From Janthinobacterium rivuli (lineage in GTDB: Bacteria > Pseudomonadota > Gammaproteobacteria > Burkholderiales > Burkholderiaceae_D): a stretch of 64,000 nucleotides of DNA. Within the stretch, counting starts at the first letter, position 1. The number at the start of each line of letters is the position of its first letter. Positions 9,775 through 18,279 of this stretch are shown here, one piece after another. A program made the translations under genes and the position numbers. The notes below the pieces were generated by a model, which worked only from the letters and a program-made list of their open reading frames with translations, ran no database searches and had not been told where the DNA came from. Where the stretch lies: contig NZ_CP121464.1 in NCBI RefSeq assembly GCF_029690045.1, positions 310,001 through 374,000 of the forward strand, given 5' to 3'.

Positions 9775-10671
9775 TTAGCTGAGCGCCGTATCGAGCACCA
9801 TCATCAGGAAAAAACCGGACACCAGCGCGATACTGGCAAAACCGCCATTACCGCTGCGCTGCGCCTCGGGAATGGCGTCGTGCACGATGACGAACAGCAT
9901 GGCGCCGGCGGCCGCCGCCAGGCCCCACGGCAGCAGGGCGGACGAGAGGCCGATCAGGGCCAGGCCCGCCAGCGCCGCCACCAGTTCAACCAGTCCGGAG
10001 GCGGCGCCCATGGCCACCGACAGACGCCGGCCGTAACCCACGCTGCGCAGCGCCAGCGCCACGACCAGGCCTTCGGGCACGTCCTGGATAGCGATGCCGG
10101 CCGCCAGCGCATTGGCGCGTTCCAACTCCACGCCGGCATAGCCGACGCCGATCGCCAGTCCCTCGGGCAGGTTATGCAAGGTGACGGCCAGCACAAAAAT
10201 CCACACTCTTTTCAGGCTGCCGGCGGCGTCGGGCGCGCCGTGCCGCACGCGTTCGCGCACGACCAGGTTGAGCGCCACGATCAGCAGCATGCCCAGTCCC
10301 ATGGCAAAGGCCACCAGCAAACTGGCATGCATGGGCGTTGCCACGCGCTGCCTGGCCGCTGCCAGCGCCGGCAACACCAGAGAAAAAGCGGTAGCCGCCA
10401 GCATCACGCCGGCGCCAAAACCGAGGAAGCAGTCGTAGCTGCGCTGCGAGAATTTGTGCGACAGCAGCACCGGCACGGTGCCCAGCGCCGTCGCGGCAGC
10501 GGCCATGGCGCCGCCGATCAGGGCCGGCGCCAGGCTCGCATGGCGCAGCGCCAGCTGGCCCGTCAGCGCGTACAGCAAGCACAACGCGGCGCCGCCGCAC
10601 AGGGCAAAGCCCAGTGCATGGGGCCAGGACCAGTGCCTGGCCAAGGCCTGCAGCGCACGCGGCGTATTCAC
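9775..10671 (-). CDS. ZIP family divalent metal transporter
   Basis: 298 residues with about eight membrane helices. The paired-helix metal site of ZIP proteins is clear: HNLPEGLAIGVGYAG in helix IV (His, Asn, Glu) and AIQDVPEGLVVALAL in helix V. It starts with GTG at 10671, 24 bp after the manganese catalase stop on the same strand, so the two form an operon. ZIP proteins carry Zn, Fe or Mn inward. The partner gene suggests manganese here, but the sequence does not prove the metal. Confidence 0.85.
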   Translation of the reverse strand: MNTPRALQALARHWSWPHALGFALCGGAALCLLYALTGQLALRHASLAPALIGGAMAAAATALGTVPVLLSHKFSQRSYDCFLGFGAGVMLAATAFSLVLPALAAARQRVATPMHASLLVAFAMGLGMLLIVALNLVVRERVRHGAPDAAGSLKRVWIFVLAVTLHNLPEGLAIGVGYAGVELERANALAAGIAIQDVPEGLVVALALRSVGYGRRLSVAMGAASGLVELVAALAGLALIGLSSALLPWGLAAAAGAMLFVIVHDAIPEAQRSGNGGFASIALVSGFFLMMVLDTALS

Positions 10672-10695
10672 GCTGGCGGTGCCCGGCCTGTTGCG

Positions 10696-11604
10696 CTACA
10701 AGGGCATGGACGAGCTGCTGCCATCGCGGCCGTTCGGACGCATGCCCAGTTCCGCGCCCGTCAACGGGTCGGCATCGGGATTCGAGGCCGTGCGCGCGGC
10801 CATTTGCTGCACCGTGGCCAGTTCGTCCTGCGGCAATTTCACTTCCGCCTCGCCCGTACCGCCATCGACGGCCATCTGCTGGCGCGGGTCGGAAATGTAC
10901 TGCCACTTGCCGCCCTGGTTCCACGGTCCCCGTTCCTCGCCCGGCCCCTGCGACATATTGAAATACACGTCCGCATACTGCGGATCGCCCGGCAATTTGC
11001 CAGGAGGGAAATTGGGCTCGATCGAATACAGGGCTTTTTCAAACGACTTCTGGTGCGCCACTTCGCGCGTCATCAGGAAACCCAGCGCTTCCTTCACGCC
11101 CGGGTCATCCGTCAGGTTGATCAGGCGCTCGTAGACGATCTTGGCACGCGCCTCGGCGGCGATATTCGAGCGCAGGTCGGCCGTCGGTTCACCGATGGTG
11201 TCGATGTAGGCGGCCGTCCACGGCACGCCCGCCGAATTGACCAGCGGGGCGCCGCCGCCGTACAGCACTTGCGTCACGTGGCTGTCGTTGCCCGCGCCCG
11301 TGATGTTGCGGTACAGCTCCGCCGCCTGGTCGACGCCCTCGGCCAGCCGCCCCTTGGCGCCCTTGTTGAGCATGACGACGATATTGCCGATCACTTCCAG
11401 GTGGCTCAGTTCTTCCGTGGCGATATCGAACAGCATGTCCTTGCGGCCCGGATCGTCCTCCGACAAGGCTTGCGTGAAGTAACGGCAGGCGGCGGCCAGC
11501 TCGCCCTGCGGGCCGCCGAATTGTTCCAGCATCAGGTTGGCCAGCCCGGGATTGGGCTGCTCCACCCTGACCGTGTATTGCAGTCGCTTGTTGTGTGCAA
11601 ACAT
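10696..11604 (-). CDS. Manganese-containing (non-haem) catalase
   Basis: 302 residues, the usual length. The ferritin-like dimanganese site is visible: a helix with GGPQGELAAACRYFTQAL, then DIATEELSHLEVIGNIVVML (ExxH), then the second pair in NIAAEARAKIVYERL and MTREVAHQKSFEKAL. It breaks hydrogen peroxide into water and oxygen without haem. GAGGAG lies six bases before the ATG. The gene is followed by a ZIP metal transporter and preceded by a small hydrophilic protein, all on one strand, as a probable stress operon. Confidence 0.92.
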   Translation of the reverse strand: MFAHNKRLQYTVRVEQPNPGLANLMLEQFGGPQGELAAACRYFTQALSEDDPGRKDMLFDIATEELSHLEVIGNIVVMLNKGAKGRLAEGVDQAAELYRNITGAGNDSHVTQVLYGGGAPLVNSAGVPWTAAYIDTIGEPTADLRSNIAAEARAKIVYERLINLTDDPGVKEALGFLMTREVAHQKSFEKALYSIEPNFPPGKLPGDPQYADVYFNMSQGPGEERGPWNQGGKWQYISDPRQQMAVDGGTGEAEVKLPQDELATVQQMAARTASNPDADPLTGAELGMRPNGRDGSSSSMPL

Positions 11605-11633
11605 GGTGCTCTCCTCGTTCGCAGCACGCCGGT

Positions 11634-11990
11634 CTACTCGTGCTGATTCAGTGATCTGTGGATGTCTTTCGACTCGTTGCGGCCCGGCCGGTCGTCGGCC
11701 AGCTTGCCCGCTTCGCTCTGCGGTCGCTGCGCCGCGCCCTTGACGTGGGCATTGCCATCGGGCTGCGTCAGGGTGCGCAGGTTTTCCTGCTCCACCGGGT
11801 CGGGCCCGCCCTGTGGCGTGATGACGTCGTTGGCCCAGTGACCGCTGTTGGCATTGCCGCTGGCCAGCTTGCCGCCGCCCTGGTTGGCATACGCATCGCC
11901 CTGCGCCTTGTCGGCGTCGGTCTTGTCCATGCGCGTGTTGCGGCCCTGGTCGGCGGGATGCTGCGGGGTGTTGCCGTGTTCGTCCTGCAT
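11634..11990 (-). CDS. Small hydrophilic protein of unknown function
   Basis: 118 residues, highly polar, rich in Asp, Gly, Asn and Gln, with no hydrophobic segment and probably disordered (for example KAQGDAYANQGGGKLASGNA). I use the ATG at 11990 because GAGGAG lies just upstream; the open frame runs further but loses coding character. It ends 29 bp before the manganese catalase start on the same strand and is likely cotranscribed. Its make-up resembles desiccation- or stress-linked hydrophilins, but no family was recognised. Confidence 0.6.
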   Translation of the reverse strand: MQDEHGNTPQHPADQGRNTRMDKTDADKAQGDAYANQGGGKLASGNANSGHWANDVITPQGGPDPVEQENLRTLTQPDGNAHVKGAAQRPQSEAGKLADDRPGRNESKDIHRSLNQHE

Positions 11991-12097
11991 GCGCTTCTCC
12001 TCGGTTGGTGGATGAAGGTCCATGCTACTGGCGCGCAGCGGCCGGCAAGATAGGCGCGCGGCGGGCCGGCGTGTAGGAAAGTGACTCGCGCAGCGCC

Positions 12098-12565
12098 TCA
12101 GCGCCGCCGCAGCCACAGCGCGCCGGCGGCCAGGCCGATGCCAAAGGCGCCGTACACCAGCAGCAGCGAGGGACGCGACAGGCGCATCTCGTAGCCGGGC
12201 TGCAAACGGTGCGGCGTCAGCTGGTAATCCGTGAAACAGGCAACGGCCGTGGCGCCGGCTGCCGCCGCCACGGTGGACGCCACGCGGCGCCGGTCGAGGA
12301 TGCGCGCCGCATAACGCTCGAACAGCACGCCCCAGAACATGGCGCTGCAATGGTGGATGACATAGCCGACCAGGGTGTGCCTGAGCGAGGCGTCGTCGCG
12401 GCGCGCCGCCTGGTCGCCCCACAGCCAGTGGCTGACGGCGTTGACGGCGGCGAATACGCTGCCCGTTTCGCGCCGGCCACACAGGGCCAGGGCGGCGGCG
12501 GACAGGAGGGAGGCGAGGCTGCCCGACAGGGCGCCATGACGCAGGGAAGGGGGCAGGGCGGGCAT
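12098..12565 (-). CDS. Hypothetical membrane protein
   Basis: 155 residues with several hydrophobic stretches (about 12-30, 68-85, 97-112 and 132-150), and a short charged tail ending LRRR. The start ATG at 12565 is preceded by GGAGAAAAACC, which argues against the much longer open frame extending upstream. It shares its strand with the downstream hydrophilic protein and catalase genes and is divergent from the SDR gene. No family is recognised with confidence; it may belong to a YagU-like membrane group. Confidence 0.6.
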   Translation of the reverse strand: MPALPPSLRHGALSGSLASLLSAAALALCGRRETGSVFAAVNAVSHWLWGDQAARRDDASLRHTLVGYVIHHCSAMFWGVLFERYAARILDRRRVASTVAAAAGATAVACFTDYQLTPHRLQPGYEMRLSRPSLLLVYGAFGIGLAAGALWLRRR

Positions 12566-12643
12566 GGTTTTTCTCCAGTGGTGTGATCGCACAGTGAACT
12601 GAAACGCAAAAGACCTATCCAATCCCGTCAAGAGGAGACATGC

Positions 12644-13954
12644 ATGCGCATACTGCTGACGGGGGCGAGCGGTTTCATTGGAACGCATGTTTCGACCGCG
12701 CTGCTGGCCGAAGGTTTCCAGCTCGCGTGCACGACGCGCCGCGCGCCGCCGCATGCGCACGGCGGCAAGGAGCAGCGCGTGCGCCTGATCGAAGCCGATT
12801 TTGCGCGCGACACGGCCAAGGCCGCATGGCTGCCGCGCCTCGACGACATCGACGTCGTCATCAACTGCGTCGGCATCATCGCCGAGCATGGCGCGCAGAC
12901 GTTCGCGGCCCTGCACACGCAGGCGCCACGCGCCCTGTTCGCCGCCTGCGCCGAGAGCGAGGTGCAGCTGGTGATACAGCTGTCGGCCCTGGGCGCGGAC
13001 GCAGGCGCCGTCTCGCCCTACCACCTGAGCAAGAAGGCGGCCGACGATTTTCTCGCCGGCTTGCCGCTGCGCGCCGTCATCGTCCAGCCTTCGCTCGTGT
13101 ATGGCGACGATGGCGGCAGCGCGCGCCTGTTCCGCATGCTGGCCAGCCTGCCCGTGTATCCCCGCTTCGGCCGCGCGCCGCAGCTGGTGCAGCCGGTGCA
13201 TATCGACGACCTGACCGATGTCATCGTCGCCCTGGTGCGCGGCGCGGGCGCACTAGGCGGCCAGAAGACGCGCCGCGTGCCCGTCGTGGGGCCGCAAGCG
13301 CTGCCGTTCACGGCCTACCTGGCGGCCCTGCGCGCGGCCATGGGGCTGGGACGGCTGCGCGTCGCGCCGCTGCCCCGGTGGCTGATGCCGCCCGCGCTGC
13401 TGCTGGCCAGGCTGCTGGGCTTTGCCATGCCGGACCGTGCCACCCTGGGCATGCTTGATCGCGGCAATGCCGCCGATGCGGGGCTCACGCGGCGTTTGCT
13501 GGGGCGCGCGCCGCGGCCCGTGGCGCAGTTCATCAGCGACGCGCGCGGCGCGGCCGTGCGCGCCCAGCTGGACTGGCTGCTGCCCGTGCTGCGCCTGTCG
13601 ATGGCCATCGTGTGGATCGCCACGGCCATCGTCTCGGCCGGCGTCTATCCGCTCGAAGACAGCTATCGCCTGCTTGAGCGCAGCGGCGTGCCGCCAGAAT
13701 GGGCACCGCCGCTACTGGCCGGCGCCTGCCTGTTCGACCTGCTGCTGGGCGTGGCCACCCTGACGCTGCGCCCGCCGTGGCGGCGCTGGCTATGGCCGCT
13801 GCAGGTCCTGCTCATCGTGTTCTATACCGTCTGGATCGCCGTGTTCCTGCCGGAATTCCTCTGGCATCCGTACGGGCCCCTGACGAAAAACCTGCCCATG
13901 CTGGCGGCTCTGTGGCTGCTGTACCAACTGGAGGAAAATCCATGGAATACCTGA
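12644..13954 (+). CDS. SDR/NmrA-type NAD(P)-binding protein fused to a DoxX-like membrane domain
   Basis: 436 residues. The N-terminal 290 form an atypical short-chain dehydrogenase with the Rossmann motif MRILLTGASGFIGTHV and the YHLSKKAAD segment in the YxxxK position. From about residue 300 the protein turns hydrophobic, with four helices like DoxX/DoxD membrane proteins (RLSMAIVWIATAIVSAGVYP onward). AGAGGAG precedes the ATG. The fusion suggests a membrane-bound oxidoreductase or a redox sensor; the substrate is unknown. The last 13 bases overlap the next gene. Confidence 0.8.
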   Translation: MRILLTGASGFIGTHVSTALLAEGFQLACTTRRAPPHAHGGKEQRVRLIEADFARDTAKAAWLPRLDDIDVVINCVGIIAEHGAQTFAALHTQAPRALFAACAESEVQLVIQLSALGADAGAVSPYHLSKKAADDFLAGLPLRAVIVQPSLVYGDDGGSARLFRMLASLPVYPRFGRAPQLVQPVHIDDLTDVIVALVRGAGALGGQKTRRVPVVGPQALPFTAYLAALRAAMGLGRLRVAPLPRWLMPPALLLARLLGFAMPDRATLGMLDRGNAADAGLTRRLLGRAPRPVAQFISDARGAAVRAQLDWLLPVLRLSMAIVWIATAIVSAGVYPLEDSYRLLERSGVPPEWAPPLLAGACLFDLLLGVATLTLRPPWRRWLWPLQVLLIVFYTVWIAVFLPEFLWHPYGPLTKNLPMLAALWLLYQLEENPWNT

Positions 13955-14406
13955 TCGTCAAATGGCTGCACATCGTTTCGTCAACCCTGCTGTTCGGCAC
14001 CGGCATCGGCTCGGCCTTCTACATGCTGTTCGCCAGCCTGAGCCGCGACGTGCGCGCCATCGCCGTCGTCAGCCGCCACGTAGTGCGCGCCGACTGGCTG
14101 TTTACGGCCACCACGGTGGTGTTCCAGCCCCTGAGCGGCTTTTATCTGGCCCACCTGGCCGGTTATCCCTTGAACAGCCGCTGGATCGTCTGGTCCGTGG
14201 TGCTGTACCTGGTGGCCGGCGCCTGCTGGCTGCCCGTCGTGTGGCTGCAAATGCGCATGCGCGACATGGCGCAGGCGAGCGCACGCGACGGCGTCGCCTT
14301 GCCCGCGCCGTACTGGCGCTACCTGCGCATCTGGGCGGCGCTGGGCGTGCCCGCCTTCTTCGCCCTCATCATCGTGTTTTACCTGATGACGGCCAAGCCG
14401 GCCTGA
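13942..14406 (+). CDS. DUF2269 family integral membrane protein
   Basis: 154 residues with four membrane helices and the family-like opening MEYLIVKWLHIVSSTLLFGTG. GGAGG sits six bases ahead of the ATG inside the end of the SDR-DoxX gene. The 13-bp overlap indicates translational coupling. DUF2269 proteins often sit beside the same SDR-DoxX fusion, suggesting a two-part membrane redox unit, though no activity has been assigned as far as I know. Confidence 0.8.
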   Translation: MEYLIVKWLHIVSSTLLFGTGIGSAFYMLFASLSRDVRAIAVVSRHVVRADWLFTATTVVFQPLSGFYLAHLAGYPLNSRWIVWSVVLYLVAGACWLPVVWLQMRMRDMAQASARDGVALPAPYWRYLRIWAALGVPAFFALIIVFYLMTAKPA

Positions 14407-14462
14407 GCGCGCCGGCGCCTTTCAGTGTTTGCGGCCCTGCTTCTTGCCGCCACGCTGCAGGA

Positions 14463-14870
14463 TCAATCCGCCCGCGCGGCCCACGTTTCATGCAGGTGGC
14501 GCCACAGCAAAGCGCCATCGGGCGTTTTTTCATACACGACGGTGGACCAGCGCTCGGTGTTTTCCGCGCCCGGCAGCGACTGGAATTCGCGGTAGGACAC
14601 GGTGGCGCCAGCGGCGCTTTCCTGGATCAATTGCAAGTCCGTGATGCGCATGGCGAGGCCCGGTCGGCTGCCGCCGGCACCCTGAAAAAACCTGGTCAAT
14701 CCAGCGTGATCGAGCTGCATCCCGCCCGGCGCGACCATCGTAAAATCGGGCGAAAATCGCGCGAGTAAATCGGCGCATTTTTCCGCTGCCGCCGCCTCGC
14801 CAGACAGCCACTCGCGGATCAGCACATGCGTGGATAAAACGTCGTCAAAATAGGGGTTCGTTGCAGTCAT
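14463..14870 (-). CDS. NTF2-like (DUF4440/SnoaL-type) protein
   Basis: 135 residues with a cone-shaped NTF2-like pattern: helices at the start (IREWLSGEAAAAEKCADLLA), then alternating strands (FTMVAPGGMQLDHAGLTRFF, GATVSYREFQSL, RWSTVVYEKTP). Such proteins bind small ligands or are enzymes or subunits of varied kinds; this one has no recognised partner. Its ATG overlaps the stop of the upstream drug exporter (ATGA), so the pair is translationally coupled. Longer in-frame starts upstream were rejected because they run inside the exporter gene. Confidence 0.7.
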   Translation of the reverse strand: MTATNPYFDDVLSTHVLIREWLSGEAAAAEKCADLLARFSPDFTMVAPGGMQLDHAGLTRFFQGAGGSRPGLAMRITDLQLIQESAAGATVSYREFQSLPGAENTERWSTVVYEKTPDGALLWRHLHETWAARAD

Positions 14871-16288
14871 TTTTTGCTTGCTCCATGGTGTAGTAAAAGG
14901 TCGAGAACGGCGCGGTTGTCGATACGCGCGCACAGCGCCAGGGGCAGGACGCACGACGCTGCGGCCAGCGCAAAGCACCAGTGGAAAACCTGCGCCGCAC
15001 GCAGGTGCTGGGCGGGGTCGTCCAGCGATGCGATGCCCTGCGCCGCCAGCAAGCCATTGAGCAGTACGCTGAGCAGCGCGACACCGAGGCAAAAGCCCAG
15101 CTGGCGGTTGATATTCCACACGGCGCTGGCCTGGCTCAGCTGCCCGTCCGGCGTGCGCAAAAAGGCCGTGCTTTGCGCCGTGCTGCTGCACAAGCCGCCG
15201 CCAAAGCCCATCACGGCATACGCGCCGGCCAGCCAGAACAGCTGATCGGCCGCCTCCACGCGCAGCAGCATCAGCATGCCCGCCGCCTGCAGCAGCGCGC
15301 CCGCGATGAACAGCGGTTGCGGACCCACGCGGCGGTAGCTTTTGCCGGTCAGCGAAATGGCCGCAAACGAGGCCAGCGCCCATGGCAGCATCAGCGCGCC
15401 GGCTGTCGATGCCGACATGCCCAGCACGCCCTGCAGATACAGCATGGCCAGCAGGCTCACGCCCATGAAAACGCCCGGCACCAGCAGATACATCAGCATG
15501 GCGATGCGCAGCAGCGGCTCACTTGCCAGGCGCAGGTTCAGCAGCGGCGTCGATTTTCTCAAAGCGCCGCGCACGTAAGCCCAGGCGCAGACAACACCGA
15601 GCGCCAGCACGCCGGCGCCGGCCAGCAGCTCGTCCGGCGTGCCCAGCATCGTCAAGCCCAGCAACAGCAAAAGAATGGCTGTGCTGCCCGCCAGCAGGCC
15701 GCCCACGTCGAGACGGGGCACGGCAGCGCGTGGCGGATCAGGGCGCAGCCAGCAGGCGGCCAGCAGCAGCGCCAGCGCGGCAAACGGCACGTTCAAATAA
15801 AAAATCCAGCGCCACGACAGGCTGTCGACGATGACGCCGCCCAGCGCGGGCGACAGGGCGGGCGCCAGCAAGCCCACCAGCATGATGACGGAGGACAGGC
15901 CGGGGCGCTCGGCAGGCTGATACAGCTGGTAGGTCATGCTTTGCCCCAGCGGGATCAACAAGCCGCCGCCGAGGCCCTGCACGCAGCGCCAGGCGATCAG
16001 CGCCTCGATCGAGGGTGCCAGGCCGGCGCCGATGCTGGCGCATAAAAAAGTTAGCAACGATGCCATGAACACGGTTTTGCTGCCATAATAGGCAGCCAGC
16101 CAGGCGCTGGCCGGGATGACGATGGTCAGGCCGAGGATGTAGGCGGTGCTGATCCAGGCCAGCTGCGCCACCGAGGCGTGCAGGGCATGGCCGATGTCGG
16201 GATAGGCGACGCTGGTGATGAACATGTTGATCAGGTCGACGAAGAACCCCAGCAGATAGATGGCCGCGACCTTTTTGCGATAGTCCAT
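14867..16288 (-). CDS. MFS drug exporter, DHA2 (EmrB/QacA) family
   Basis: 473 residues with about 14 membrane helices, the DHA2 number. The opening DLINMFITSVAYPDIGHALH resembles DHA2 helix 1 (LD.TIVNVALP-like). The motif-C-like antiporter segment GLLAPALSPALGGVIVDSLSWRW is typical of EmrB-type exporters. It should be a proton-drug antiporter in the inner membrane. The gene is divergent from a LysR regulator, with a perfect palindrome between them, and is followed by a coupled NTF2-like gene. Confidence 0.88.
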   Translation of the reverse strand: MDYRKKVAAIYLLGFFVDLINMFITSVAYPDIGHALHASVAQLAWISTAYILGLTIVIPASAWLAAYYGSKTVFMASLLTFLCASIGAGLAPSIEALIAWRCVQGLGGGLLIPLGQSMTYQLYQPAERPGLSSVIMLVGLLAPALSPALGGVIVDSLSWRWIFYLNVPFAALALLLAACWLRPDPPRAAVPRLDVGGLLAGSTAILLLLLGLTMLGTPDELLAGAGVLALGVVCAWAYVRGALRKSTPLLNLRLASEPLLRIAMLMYLLVPGVFMGVSLLAMLYLQGVLGMSASTAGALMLPWALASFAAISLTGKSYRRVGPQPLFIAGALLQAAGMLMLLRVEAADQLFWLAGAYAVMGFGGGLCSSTAQSTAFLRTPDGQLSQASAVWNINRQLGFCLGVALLSVLLNGLLAAQGIASLDDPAQHLRAAQVFHWCFALAAASCVLPLALCARIDNRAVLDLLLHHGASKK

Positions 16289-16360
16289 GGTGCTCCGAAT
16301 GGCAAACGGCCAGCTTAAGCGTCCATCGCCATTTGCGTAACGGGCCAGCCCCGATTACAC

Positions 16361-16379
16361 TGTCAAACAAATTTTGACA
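16361..16379. promoter_or_regulatory. Palindromic operator, LysR/DHA2 divergent promoter
   Basis: TGTCAAACAAATTTTGACA is a perfect inverted repeat with 7-bp arms and a 5-bp centre. It lies between the divergent starts of the exporter (16288) and the LysR gene (16416). The shape fits a LysR recognition site. An upstream TTG start for the LysR frame falls inside it, which supports the later ATG. Confidence 0.6.
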
Positions 16380-16415
16380 AACCTCTACAACCCGCATGCC
16401 TCCTCATTCTTATTT

Positions 16416-17318
16416 ATGATCAGTCTTGACCGTTTAGGCATTTTCATCGCCATCGTCGACGCCGGTTCGCTGACGGCGGCCGCCGCCGTGCTGGGCCAGA
16501 GCAAAGCCGTCGTCAGTTTTAATTTGAAACAGCTGGAGGCGGAGCTGGGTGTGTCGCTGCTGACGCGCAGCACGCGCAGCCTGGCGCTGACCGACGTGGG
16601 GCGGCGTTTTTACGAGGATTGCCAGCGCGTGCTGAGCGAAGCGCAGGGCGCCATCGAAACGGCGCGCCAAGGCCACCAGGGCTTGCGCGGCACCCTGCGC
16701 CTGACCACCACCGTCGAATACGGCAGCCGCACGGTGATTCCCGCGCTGATCGCCTTTGCCGCCGCCCACCCGCAGCTGCAGATCCAGCATTCGTCGTCGT
16801 CGTCGCATGAAGACCTGATCTCGGGCCGCTATGACCTGGCCATCCGCATGGGTTCCCTCAACGATTCGAGCTACCGCGCCGCGCTGATCGAGCCGTACGC
16901 GATCTGGCCCGTCGCCTCGCCCGCCTACCTGGCCAGCCTGCCTGCCAAGGGCATCGCCAGCCTGGAAGAACTGCAGCGCGCACGCTGGCTGGCGCACAGC
17001 CGCCTGGCCGCGCCGCTGCGCTGGGACGTGCAGACACAAGACGGCCCCGCCGCCTTCACGGCGCAGGACGACGCCGCCATCCATTCCGACTCCGCCTCGG
17101 CCCTGCTGGGCTTTGCCTTGGGCGGCTGCGGCGTGGCCCTGCTGCCGCAATGGCAGGTGGAGGCGGAAGTGCGCGCGGGACGCCTGCGCCGCCTGCTGCC
17201 CGACGTCATCTTCCCGGAGCAGGGCGTGTATGCCGTGTATCCGAACACCCAGCATATCGCGGAAAAGGTACGCGCCTTTATCGACTTTTTGCGCGCCTTC
17301 GTGGGCACGCCGGACTGA
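16416..17318 (+). CDS. LysR-family regulator of the DHA2 exporter
   Basis: 300 residues. The helix-turn-helix is at residues about 3-62 (DRLGIFIAIVDAGSLTAAAA and LGQSKAVVSFNLKQLEAELG), followed by a substrate-binding-like effector domain. The ATG at 16416 is chosen over a TTG at 16374, because the TTG overlaps the operator and adds 14 residues not typical of the family. It is divergent from the DHA2 exporter and probably regulates both itself and that gene; the inducer is unknown. Confidence 0.88.
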   Translation: MISLDRLGIFIAIVDAGSLTAAAAVLGQSKAVVSFNLKQLEAELGVSLLTRSTRSLALTDVGRRFYEDCQRVLSEAQGAIETARQGHQGLRGTLRLTTTVEYGSRTVIPALIAFAAAHPQLQIQHSSSSSHEDLISGRYDLAIRMGSLNDSSYRAALIEPYAIWPVASPAYLASLPAKGIASLEELQRARWLAHSRLAAPLRWDVQTQDGPAAFTAQDDAAIHSDSASALLGFALGGCGVALLPQWQVEAEVRAGRLRRLLPDVIFPEQGVYAVYPNTQHIAEKVRAFIDFLRAFVGTPD

Positions 17319-17329
17319 GGTTTCACGTG

Positions 17330-17342
17330 GTCAATATTTGAC
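17330..17342. promoter_or_regulatory. Second TCAA/TTGA palindrome after the LysR gene
   Basis: GTCAATATTTGAC is a 13-bp perfect inverted repeat with 5-bp arms. It shares the GTCAA/TTGAC core of the operator at 16361. It lies upstream of the stress-protein gene at 17434, so the same LysR protein might also control that gene. Evidence is similarity of sequence only. Confidence 0.3.
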
Positions 17343-17358
17343 AGATACAACGGTTTCC

Positions 17359-17387
17359 AAGGGGCAAACGGGCGCCCCTTTCGTTTT
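17359..17387 (+). terminator. Probable intrinsic terminator of the LysR gene
   Basis: AAGGGGC and GCCCCTT form a 7-bp stem around an 8-nt loop, followed by TCGTTTT. The T-run is short and interrupted, so efficiency is uncertain. Confidence 0.5.
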
Positions 17388-17433
17388 GCACGGCCTACAC
17401 TGACAGGACGTTGTTCACCGATTGGAGACCATC

Positions 17434-18252
17434 ATGGCACATACATTGGCAGCAGTTTTCGCCCTGCGCGACATGGCTGAGCGCGCCCGGCACGACCTGA
17501 TCACGGCGGGATTTCCTGGCGCCAGCATCCGCCTGCACGATGCGGGCAGTGACGACACTTCCGCCACGGAAAACATCCGCCGCGACGACAGCGACAGCCT
17601 GCTCGACAGCGTCAAGCATTTCTTTACGGACCTGTTCGGCAACCACGCCGACCGCCACATCTATGCGGAAGCCGTGCGGCGCGGACATGTCGTGCTGACC
17701 CTGGAAGGCGCGAGCGACGCCGATATCCAGCGCGCCACCGACATCGTCGAGCGCTACGCGCCGCTCGACATCGATGCGCACGCCGAGCACTGGCGCGCCG
17801 GCGGCTGGCAGGGCGCGCCGCAGGACGGCAGCGCGCGGCGCCAGGGCGCCAGCATGCAGTCGGATACGCCATCGCAGCAAGGCAGCATGAACGAGTCGCC
17901 AGGGTCGCAGCAATTTGCCAGCGACATGACGCCCCCGCCGCCGTCCAGCGTGGGCGCCAACGCGCGCCGCTATCCCGGCGCCGACAACCTGCCCGGTACC
18001 AGTTACGACGACGAGCAGTACTACCGCAGCCACTGGAGCACCACCTATGTCGCCACCGGCGCGCGCTTCGAAGACTACGATCCCGCCTACCGCTATGGCC
18101 ATTCAATGGCCAGCAGCGACAGCTACCGGGGCCGCCCATGGGACGACGTGGAAGCGGATCTGCGTTCCACGTGGGAGCACACGTATCCGCAATCAGCGTG
18201 GGACAACTTCAAGGCGGCCGTCCGGCACGGCTGGGAACGCATCACCTCTTGA
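17434..18252 (+). CDS. Stress-associated hydrophilic protein (YsnF/GsiB-like organisation)
   Basis: 272 residues from the ATG at 17434, which has GGAG six bases upstream; a TTG at 17422 is in frame but lacks such a site. The first ~110 residues form a compact alpha/beta unit (TLAAVFALRDMAERARHDLI through RGHVVLTLEGASDADIQRAT), like the ferredoxin-fold domain of general stress proteins. The middle is low-complexity and polar. The tail (YRGRPWDDVEADLRSTWEHT, then AWDNFKAAVRHGWERI) matches a motif seen at the end of bacterial stress and PRC-barrel proteins. The molecular role is unknown. Confidence 0.65.
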   Translation: MAHTLAAVFALRDMAERARHDLITAGFPGASIRLHDAGSDDTSATENIRRDDSDSLLDSVKHFFTDLFGNHADRHIYAEAVRRGHVVLTLEGASDADIQRATDIVERYAPLDIDAHAEHWRAGGWQGAPQDGSARRQGASMQSDTPSQQGSMNESPGSQQFASDMTPPPPSSVGANARRYPGADNLPGTSYDDEQYYRSHWSTTYVATGARFEDYDPAYRYGHSMASSDSYRGRPWDDVEADLRSTWEHTYPQSAWDNFKAAVRHGWERITS

Positions 18253-18260
18253 TGCGCAAG

Positions 18261-18279
18261 GAGGGGGAATAGCCCCCTC
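18261..18279 (+). terminator. GC-rich hairpin between convergent genes
   Basis: GAGGGGG and CCCCCTC pair around a 5-nt loop, just after the stress-protein stop. There is no T-run on either strand, so this is only a weak terminator candidate. Confidence 0.3.

Noticed and set aside
12098..13201. Long minus-strand open frame through the SDR gene start
   Set aside because: Only the part from the ATG at 12565, with a good ribosome site, looks like protein; the rest is antisense to the SDR gene.
16374..16415. Longer LysR start at a TTG at 16374
   Set aside because: The TTG lies inside the perfect operator palindrome, and the added residues are not like LysR N-termini; ATG at 16416 was used.
18164..18177. 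parS-like GTTCCACGTGGGAG
   Set aside because: Two mismatches at the right arm; not counted as parS.
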